DNA of 64,000 nucleotides from Tenacibaculum sp. 1_MG-2023 (GTDB lineage Bacteria > Bacteroidota > Bacteroidia > Flavobacteriales > Flavobacteriaceae), in assembly GCF_030547425.1 (NCBI RefSeq), contig NZ_JAUORH010000009.1, positions 62,001-126,000 on the forward strand, read 5' to 3'. Every line of letters begins with the position of its first letter. Within the stretch, counting starts at the first letter, position 1. Made by a program: the position numbers and the translations under genes. Below the pieces are notes generated by a model, which worked only from the letters and a program-made list of their open reading frames with translations, did no database searches and was not told where the DNA came from. Shown piece after piece: positions 60,283 to 64,000 of the stretch.

Positions 60283-61755
60283 ATGAATCCATTATTATAT
60301 ACAGACGGTTACAAAGTAGACCACAGAAGACAATACCCTAACAATACTACCTTAGTATATTCAAACTGGACACCAAGAAAAAGTAGAATTCAAGGAGTTG
60401 AAAAGGTAGTTTTTTTCGGACTACAATACTTCATTAAAAAATATATTATTGAAGAATTTCAAACCAACTTCTTTAACAAACCAAAAGAAGAAATTTGCAA
60501 ACAATATAGCAGAAGAATCAATAATTATTTAGGTGAAAACTCTGTAGGTATAGAACACATTGCTGCATTACACGATTTAGGATACATTCCTATGACTTTT
60601 AAAGCATTGCCTGAAGGTGTTGAGGTTCCAATCAGAGTACCAATGTTTACCATGTATAATACATTGCCAGAATTCTTTTGGTTAACCAATTACTTTGAAA
60701 CCTTATTATCTACCACGGTTTGGTTACCATGTAATTCTGCAACCATTGCAAAACAGTACAGAAAAATATTAGACAAATACGCACAAGAAACCTCATCTGT
60801 TCCTGAAATAGTAGATTGGCAAGGACACGACTTTTCTATGAGAGGAATGGCTGGTTTAGAGGCTGCTGAAATGAGTGCTGCTGGTCACTTATTAAGTTTT
60901 ACTGGTACAGATACAGTTCCTGCTGTAGATTTTTTAGAAAAGTATTACAATGCTGATTCTGACAACGAATTGATTGGCGGTTCTGTTGCGGCAACTGAAC
61001 ACTCTGTAATGTGTATGGGAACTAACAGCGGTGAAGAAGAGACTTTTAAGAGATTAATTACTGAGGTATATCCAAACGGTATCGTTTCTATTGTTTCTGA
61101 TACGTGGGATTTATGGAAAGTGCTTACCGAATATTTACCAAACCTAAAAGAAGAAGTCTTAGCTAGAGATGGTAAAGTGGTGATTAGACCAGACAGTGGA
61201 GATCCTGTTGATATTATTTGCGGAAATCCAAATGGTAAAACAGTAGAAGAACAAAAAGGAGTTATACAGCTGCTTTGGGAAGTTTTTGGAGGAACAACCA
61301 ATACAAAAGGATATAAAGAATTAGATAGTCATATTGGAGCTATCTATGGCGATAGCATTACCCTTGAAAGAGCCACACAAATTTGTGAACGTTTAAAACA
61401 AAAAGGATTTGCCTCTACCAACGTAGTCTTAGGAATTGGTTCTTTTACTTATCAATACAACACCAGAGATACCTTTGGATTTGCCATGAAAGCTACTTAC
61501 GGAGAAGTAGATGGAGAAGGAAGAGAAATTTTTAAAGATCCAATTACCGATGACGGAACTAAAAAATCTGCTAAAGGATTATTAAAAATAACGCTAGAAA
61601 ATGGAGAATACAAATTACACGATCAAGTAAGTTGGAAAGAAGAACAAAAAGGCGAATTACGAGAAGTTTTTAAAGACGGAAAATTGTTAGTTGATGAAAA
61701 ACTAAGTGAAATAAGACTCCGTACTAAAAACAACGTATTAGAACTTACAGAATAG
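60283..61755 (+). CDS. nadV: Nicotinamide phosphoribosyltransferase-like (NadV/NAMPT; possible Namat)
   Basis: 490 residues, the size of human NAMPT. Active-site motifs fit: 'TDGYKVDHRRQYPNNTTLVYS', 'GHDFSMRGM' (nicotinamide-stacking F and R), 'FTGTDTVPA', 'VAATEHSVMC' (catalytic His), 'VVIRPDSGDP', 'IYGDSITLERA'. It joins nicotinamide to PRPP to make NMN or, in the NARP1 variant (Namat), to ADP-ribose pyrophosphate to make NAD+ directly. Last gene of the NrtR cluster, with its own operator and a terminator. Confidence 0.9.
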   Translation: MNPLLYTDGYKVDHRRQYPNNTTLVYSNWTPRKSRIQGVEKVVFFGLQYFIKKYIIEEFQTNFFNKPKEEICKQYSRRINNYLGENSVGIEHIAALHDLGYIPMTFKALPEGVEVPIRVPMFTMYNTLPEFFWLTNYFETLLSTTVWLPCNSATIAKQYRKILDKYAQETSSVPEIVDWQGHDFSMRGMAGLEAAEMSAAGHLLSFTGTDTVPAVDFLEKYYNADSDNELIGGSVAATEHSVMCMGTNSGEEETFKRLITEVYPNGIVSIVSDTWDLWKVLTEYLPNLKEEVLARDGKVVIRPDSGDPVDIICGNPNGKTVEEQKGVIQLLWEVFGGTTNTKGYKELDSHIGAIYGDSITLERATQICERLKQKGFASTNVVLGIGSFTYQYNTRDTFGFAMKATYGEVDGEGREIFKDPITDDGTKKSAKGLLKITLENGEYKLHDQVSWKEEQKGELREVFKDGKLLVDEKLSEIRLRTKNNVLELTE

Positions 61756-61761
61756 TATAAG

Positions 61762-61795
61762 AAAGCAGGAATAAAACTCCTGCTTTTTTTATTTA
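61762..61795 (+). terminator. Terminator after the NAMPT-like gene
   Basis: AAAGCAGGA - ATAAAAC - TCCTGCTTTTTTT. Confidence 0.85.
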
Positions 61796-61895
61796 GAAGC
61801 CTCACAAAAACACTAAATACCAACATCCTAAAAACTACTTAATTTGCTTAACTCTTGATTTTTTCATATCTTAAATGCAACTAAAAAAGAAACTT

Positions 61896-62150
61896 ATGAC
61901 AGATCAAGAACAGAAAAGACTCGATACAATGAATGCGGTTTTAGTTAAAATGGAAGACATTAAAAACACGCAAAAAAGTTTAATTGAAAAAATTGGTGTG
62001 GTTGAGGTTCAACTATTCGATATTCAGTCAAAAGACTTAGACAAAGAACTCGAAAATGTAATGGTAAGAGCTTCTGATACCTTAAAAATCATAAAGCAAG
62101 CTACCGAAGCTTTTGAAATGAAACGAAATCGTTTAGAAAACGAAGCATAA
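61896..62150 (+). CDS. Small coiled-coil protein, unknown
   Basis: 84 residues from ATG 61896 (an earlier in-frame ATG at 61875 would add seven). Almost all helix with heptads ('MNAVLVKMEDIKNTQKSLIEKIGVVEVQL', 'ASDTLKIIKQATEAFEMKRNRLE'-type). No signal. Convergent with the YgiQ gene. Function unknown. Confidence 0.65.
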   Translation: MTDQEQKRLDTMNAVLVKMEDIKNTQKSLIEKIGVVEVQLFDIQSKDLDKELENVMVRASDTLKIIKQATEAFEMKRNRLENEA

Positions 62151-62152
62151 AT

Positions 62153-62181
62153 AAAAATCCGCCTAACAGCGGATTTTTATT
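62153..62181. terminator. Terminator between convergent genes
   Basis: AAAAATCCGC - CTAACA - GCGGATTTTTATTTTT. Confidence 0.82.
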
Positions 62182-62182
62182 T

Positions 62183-64000
62183 TTATCGTCTCTTCTTTTT
62201 AAAACCTTTGTTCTTTCTTCTAGAAGGTTTTGATGATTTATACGTCACAGTATCATCAAATGTATTTTTAGCTTTTCCTGCTTTGTTTTTACGCCACGAA
62301 GCATCCTCAGGTAATAATTTTTTCAGTAAATCAGTACGTCCAACCTTAGTCAACGTATCCTTTATCCATTTTTTATTTTCCTTTTTATACCAAAAGAAAA
62401 ATTTGTGCTGATCTTCCTTCTCCTTTTTTGTTTTCGGAGTTTTCACCTCTTTTAAAGTATACGGATGATATCCACTGTAATAAATTACCGTAGCAACCGT
62501 CATCGGTGTTGGTGTAAACCCTTGTACTTGCTCTAACTGGAAACCCATATCTTTGGTCTCAGCCGCTAAATTTGCCATATCTTCCGCCTCACAAGCAGGG
62601 TGACTAGATATAAAATACGGTATTAATTGAAGCTTTAATTTCTTTTTAATATTAATACGATCGAACCTATCTTTAAATAAATGAAAATACTTAAACGAAG
62701 GCTTACGCATTAACTTTAGTACAGGATCAGAAGTGTGTTCTGGTGCAACTTTTAATCGACCAGAAACGTGTTTTGTCATCACCTCTTCTGTGTAGGCATC
62801 TAACTCTTTAGGATCTGCATTTTTATTAAACTCAGGCACTAACATATCGTGTCGAATACCACTACCAATAAATGATTTTTTCACCTTCGGATGTGCATCA
62901 ACAGCTTGGTACAATTTTGTTAACGGTTTATGCGAAGTATCTAAATTACTACAAATTACAGGCGAAATACACGACGGAGCAACACACTTGTCGCAAATCG
63001 ACTGTACTTTACCTTTCATTTTGTACATATTTGCAGAAGGCCCACCAATATCAGATAAGTATCCTTTAAAGTCATCCATCTGAGCAACTTGGTCTACTTC
63101 TTTTAAAACAGACTCTTGACTTCTACTCGCTATAAATTTTCCTTGGTGCGCTGAAATAGTACAAAAACTACAACCTCCAAAACATCCACGGTGAATATTA
63201 ATAGAAAACTTAATCATTTCAAACGCAGGAATAGGTCCACGTTTGTTATACTTAGGGTGTGGTAATCGTGTAAAAGGTAAATCGAATGAAGCATCAATTT
63301 CTTCCTCCGTCATTGTTGGAAACGGCGGATTAATCATCAGTTTTTTATCTCCAACTTTTTGAAAAATACGACGTGCGTATAATTTATTCGACTCCTGCTC
63401 TATTACTTTAAAATTGGAAGCATACGCCTTCTTATCTTTCAAACAATTTTCATGCGAATTAATTTCTATATCATCCCAGTTTTTATTTTTCGGAGTTTTT
63501 TCTGCTCCATCTAATAAAACAGCTGTTTGCTTAATCGTTTTTAAGCTCGAAAATGGCACGCCTTTTTGCAACAACTCCACAATTTCTCTTAGTGGCTGCT
63601 CTCCCATCCCATATACCAACATATCGGCTTTAGAAGTTTCTAAAATCGTTGGTAATAATTTATCAGACCAATAATCGTAATGTGTAACACGACGTAATGA
63701 AGCTTCAATTCCACCAATTAACACGGGAACATCTGGAAACTTTTCCTTTAAAATTTTAGAATATACCGAAGTTGCATAATCAGGTCTAAACCCTTTATCT
63801 CCATTAGGAGTATAAGCATCTTTATCACGACGGCGTTTACTAGCCGTGTAATTACTTACCATCGGATCCATACATCCGCCTGTAATCGCAAAAAATAACC
63901 TAGGAGTTCCTAACTTCTCAAAATCCTGCAAATTATCATGTACGCTTGGTTGCGGAACAATTGCCACACGCAAGCCATAACTTTCTAAAATACGTCCAAT
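62183..64000 (-). CDS. YgiQ-family radical SAM protein, start outside the window
   Basis: At least 605 residues; the frame is open to the window end (upstream codons read 'IGRILESYGLRVAIVPQPS'), so the true start is beyond 64000. N-terminal UPF0313 region ('GTPRLFFAITGGCMDPMVSNYTASKRRRD', 'LIGGIEASLRRVTHYDYW'), radical SAM Cys cluster 'HRGCFGGCSFCTI', 'SRSQESVLKEVDQV', and a further Cys group 'CDKCVAPSCISPVICSN'. A basic C-terminal tail (KPSRRKNKGFKKKRR). Function of YgiQ is unknown. Confidence 0.94.
   Translation of the reverse strand: MGRILESYGLRVAIVPQPSVHDNLQDFEKLGTPRLFFAITGGCMDPMVSNYTASKRRRDKDAYTPNGDKGFRPDYATSVYSKILKEKFPDVPVLIGGIEASLRRVTHYDYWSDKLLPTILETSKADMLVYGMGEQPLREIVELLQKGVPFSSLKTIKQTAVLLDGAEKTPKNKNWDDIEINSHENCLKDKKAYASNFKVIEQESNKLYARRIFQKVGDKKLMINPPFPTMTEEEIDASFDLPFTRLPHPKYNKRGPIPAFEMIKFSINIHRGCFGGCSFCTISAHQGKFIASRSQESVLKEVDQVAQMDDFKGYLSDIGGPSANMYKMKGKVQSICDKCVAPSCISPVICSNLDTSHKPLTKLYQAVDAHPKVKKSFIGSGIRHDMLVPEFNKNADPKELDAYTEEVMTKHVSGRLKVAPEHTSDPVLKLMRKPSFKYFHLFKDRFDRINIKKKLKLQLIPYFISSHPACEAEDMANLAAETKDMGFQLEQVQGFTPTPMTVATVIYYSGYHPYTLKEVKTPKTKKEKEDQHKFFFWYKKENKKWIKDTLTKVGRTDLLKKLLPEDASWRKNKAGKAKNTFDDTVTYKSSKPSRRKNKGFKKKRR

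Overview
The window is a low-GC, gene-dense chromosomal segment from a member of the Bacteroidota, most likely a marine flavobacterium (Flavobacteriaceae, of the Tenacibaculum/Polaribacter kind). This rests on a SusC-type TonB receptor, SpII lipoproteins of the Flavobacteriia style, a type IX secretion C-terminal domain, TAnnTTTG promoter elements, and conserved hypothetical families (DUF4197, DUF4136, DUF5522, DUF6588, DUF3703). The genus is inference. No rRNA, tRNA or CRISPR array was seen.

Layout. 1-4.8 kb: the 5' part of a susC gene, a LytTR response regulator, a cobalamin-binding-like protein and small lipoproteins. 4.8-11.7 kb: urocanate hydratase with a long leader holding a short ORF, a HExxH membrane protein, a fused B12-dependent isobutyryl-CoA mutase (IcmF) and a peroxiredoxin-like protein. 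11.8-15.5 kb: a GbsR/MarR regulator with three small membrane proteins, then a scar zone with a truncated ECF sigma gene, an orphan C-terminal gene fragment and a complete IS3-family element. 15.8-19.9 kb: a DUF1800-DUF1501(T9SS)-lipoprotein operon. 20.3-25.7 kb: recQ and a tricorn-like protease. 25.7-32.7 kb: a complete trpEGDCFBA operon on the minus strand, preceded by a leader peptide with three adjacent Trp codons and a terminator hairpin (an attenuator). 32.7-34.1 kb: a cobalamin riboswitch with a propeller lipoprotein. 34.3-44.7 kb: asnB, a DUF3103-like lipoprotein, gyrB, a DUF6588 protein, a PQQ-like propeller, mdh and ftsE. 44.9-53.4 kb: a TPR protein with its outer-membrane barrel partner, an M28 peptidase, DoxX and an amidohydrolase. 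53.4-54.6 kb: a small sigZ locus with a DUF3703 gene and a metallothionein-like gene, both behind near-identical ECF-type promoters.

The most notable region is 54.7-61.8 kb, an all-plus-strand cluster for NAD and ADP-ribose. In order it holds an NrtR-type Nudix regulator, a divergent PRPP-synthetase-like enzyme, an ADP-ribosylglycohydrolase, KptA (NAD-dependent RNA 2'-phosphotransferase), a calcineurin-like phosphatase, a NADAR-domain ADP-ribose glycosidase, a second ADP-ribosylglycohydrolase and a NAMPT/NadV-like transferase. Three 19-bp palindromes of the form TTGYGTAA-N3-(inverted half) overlap the -7 elements in front of the regulator, the PRPP-synthetase-like gene and the NAMPT-like gene. 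This suggests one regulon that strips ADP-ribose from macromolecules and rebuilds NAD+, resembling the phage NARP1 (Adps-Namat) pathway placed next to ADP-ribosylation-reversal enzymes. Two genes in the cluster carry single-base frameshifts (kptA, and the start of the first glycohydrolase). The window ends inside a YgiQ-family radical SAM gene.
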